Source: a bacterium
GTDB lineage: Bacteria > Desulfobacterota_D > UBA1144
DNA: 6,436 bases
Assembly: GCA_002697665.2 (NCBI GenBank)
Contig: NZXA02000008.1
Location: 82,493-88,928, forward strand
Reading direction: 5' to 3'
Part shown: positions 5,141 to 6,436 of the stretch, piece after piece
Layout of the letters: every line of letters begins with the position of its first letter
Position numbering within the stretch: position 1 is the first letter of the stretch
The notes under the pieces: model-generated
The model's database searches: none
What the model was told of the DNA's origin: nothing
The model's input: the letters and a program-made list of their open reading frames with translations, nothing else
Position numbers and translations under genes: made by a program

Positions 5141-6436
5141 ATCTAAAATCACTTGTTCTATACTATTAACTTCATCCATATTTGCTATATATTCTAGAGT
5201 ATCTTGTGTAACAGGAGAATCAACTGATATGAAAGATAATGCAAATTTTGATCCTTTATCTTGGGGGTTTGAAAGATAAAGCCTATTGATATTAATATCT
5301 TTTTTGCCTAAAGAATTTCCTAAAAGTCCTATAACACCAGGCTTATCATCATTTTCTATGATTAATATATTTCCATCAGGAATTACATCAATTTTTCGAC
5401 TGTTAAATGAGGTAAATCTTGGCTCCTTTTTACCAAAAATAGATCCTGATAAATGATATTCAGAATTTTCATCAATTATTTTTACAGTTATTAAGCTAGT
5501 AAAATCTGATATTGAAGATTCTTTAGTTTCTGTAATTTCAATTCCTCTTTCTTCCGCTATTAGAGGAGCATTAACAAATGTAACTGGAGCATCCATGATT
5601 GGAGATAAATAACCTTTAAGCACAGACATTGTCAGAGGACTTAAGTCATTTTCGGTAACTAGCCCGCTATATTTAACATTAATTTTTTTAATTCCTGTTT
5701 TACAAATTTGTCCCATAAACTTTCCTAATTTTTCTGATAATTCTACATAGGGTTGAATTTTTGATAAAACTTCAAGATTCATAGAAGGCATGTTAACTGC
5801 ATTCATGACAACACCATTAGTAGCGTATTCTATGACTTGCTCAGCCATAGCAATTCCCACTTTTGTTTGAGCTTCTTTAGTTGAAGCTCCTAAATGAGGA
5901 GTGAACACCATATTTTTATCTAATCTAAAAATAGGTGAAGTAAAATCTGGTGGTTCGGGCTCAAAAACATCAATAGCAGCACCACCAACTTTGCCTGATT
6001 TTATCGCCTCGGCTATATCTAATTCATTAATAATTCCGCCTCTTGCACAGTTAATAATCATTACTCCGTCTTTCATCATATCAATTGATCCTTTTGATAT
6101 GAGATCTTTCGTTCCTTCAGTGAGTGGAGTGTGAACCGATATAACATCTGAATTTCTAAACACATCCTCCATGTCGACCAAATCTATCGGCATATTTAAA
6201 TCGGTATCTTTGGATATAAATGGATCATGAGCTATAACTTTCATTTTTAATCCAATTGCTCTTTCAGCTACAAGTCTACCAATATTACCTAGGCCTATTA
6301 AGCCAAAGGTTTTACCAAATAATTCACGTCCTTGAAAACTAGATCTTTCCCATTTTTTTTCTTTCATTGAAAGAAAAGCCTGTGGAGTGTTTCTTGCTAA
6401 CGATAAAAGTAATGCAATTGTATGTTCAGCAGTAGT
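5138..6436 (-). CDS. serA: D-3-phosphoglycerate dehydrogenase with ACT domain, 5'-truncated by window edge
   Basis: NAD-dependent cytosolic enzyme that oxidises 3-phosphoglycerate to 3-phosphohydroxypyruvate, the first step of serine synthesis. The frame stays open to the right edge, giving 432 visible residues that begin TTAEHTIALLLSLARN. This is an internal family motif, so roughly 95 residues are missing if the protein has the usual length of about 525. The ATG at 6367 is therefore an internal Met. Counting from the edge, the Rossmann motif GLGNIG is at 48-53, with Asp71 at the end of the second strand. The catalytic trio is Arg132 (NCARGG), Glu161 (DVFEPEPP) and His181 (TPHLGAST); the Arg-Glu spacing of 29 equals that of E. 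coli SerA. An allosteric substrate-binding type domain follows, then a C-terminal ACT domain (about 357-432, from ILIIENDDKPGVIG), which suggests serine feedback. This is the long form of the enzyme. hisZ follows with a one-base overlap. Confidence 0.97.
   Translation of the reverse strand, partial: TTAEHTIALLLSLARNTPQAFLSMKEKKWERSSFQGRELFGKTFGLIGLGNIGRLVAERAIGLKMKVIAHDPFISKDTDLNMPIDLVDMEDVFRNSDVISVHTPLTEGTKDLISKGSIDMMKDGVMIINCARGGIINELDIAEAIKSGKVGGAAIDVFEPEPPDFTSPIFRLDKNMVFTPHLGASTKEAQTKVGIAMAEQVIEYATNGVVMNAVNMPSMNLEVLSKIQPYVELSEKLGKFMGQICKTGIKKINVKYSGLVTENDLSPLTMSVLKGYLSPIMDAPVTFVNAPLIAEERGIEITETKESSISDFTSLITVKIIDENSEYHLSGSIFGKKEPRFTSFNSRKIDVIPDGNILIIENDDKPGVIGLLGNSLGKKDININRLYLSNPQDKGSKFALSFISVDSPVTQDTLEYIANMDEVNSIEQVILD

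Noticed and set aside
6365..6367. ATG as the serA start
   Set aside because: The frame continues upstream with the conserved TTAEHTIALLLSLARN segment; the true start is beyond the right edge.
1..6436. A novel defence, mobile or otherwise undescribed system
   Set aside because: All six genes belong to known housekeeping or transport families with intact motifs, and no base remains uncoded in which a cryptic element could sit.

Overview
The window is wall-to-wall protein coding: six genes, two of them cut by the window edges, with no base left outside a reading frame. The DNA is AT-rich (roughly 30% G+C by eye) and the proteins are rich in Lys, Asn and Ile. Neighbouring same-strand genes abut or overlap by 1-4 bases. 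No RNA gene, insertion sequence, CRISPR array or factor-independent terminator was found. The style is that of a streamlined bacterium. The serA-hisZ-purA order fits Alphaproteobacteria, and a small-genome, AT-rich (for example marine) lineage is a reasonable guess, but the sequence alone does not prove it.

Left half, plus strand (1-2661): the 3' part of a long, yeast Ade1-like SAICAR synthetase (purC) is followed by a CaCA-family Na+/Ca2+ exchanger and then a PhoH-family P-loop ATPase. Four-base stop/start overlaps (TTGA, then ATGA) tie the three together, so they are probably one translationally coupled operon that starts left of the window.

Right half, minus strand (6436-2652): 3-phosphoglycerate dehydrogenase (serA, N-terminus outside the window) is followed by the ATP phosphoribosyltransferase regulatory subunit (hisZ) and adenylosuccinate synthetase (purA). 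serA and hisZ share one base (TAATG); purA begins at a TTG directly after the hisZ stop. This looks like one operon whose promoter lies right of the window.

The two operons converge, and the phoH and purA ends overlap by 10 bases. Metabolically, SerA opens serine/glycine supply, and glycine and one-carbon units feed purine synthesis. PurC makes SAICAR, HisZ works with a short HisG that spends ATP and PRPP on histidine and indirectly returns AICAR, and PurA takes IMP towards AMP. The exchanger and PhoH do not belong to this theme. I see no convincing undescribed system. The points most worth a second look are the complete absence of intergenic DNA, the overlapping convergent gene ends, the exchanger lodged between purC and phoH, and phoH without ybeY behind it.
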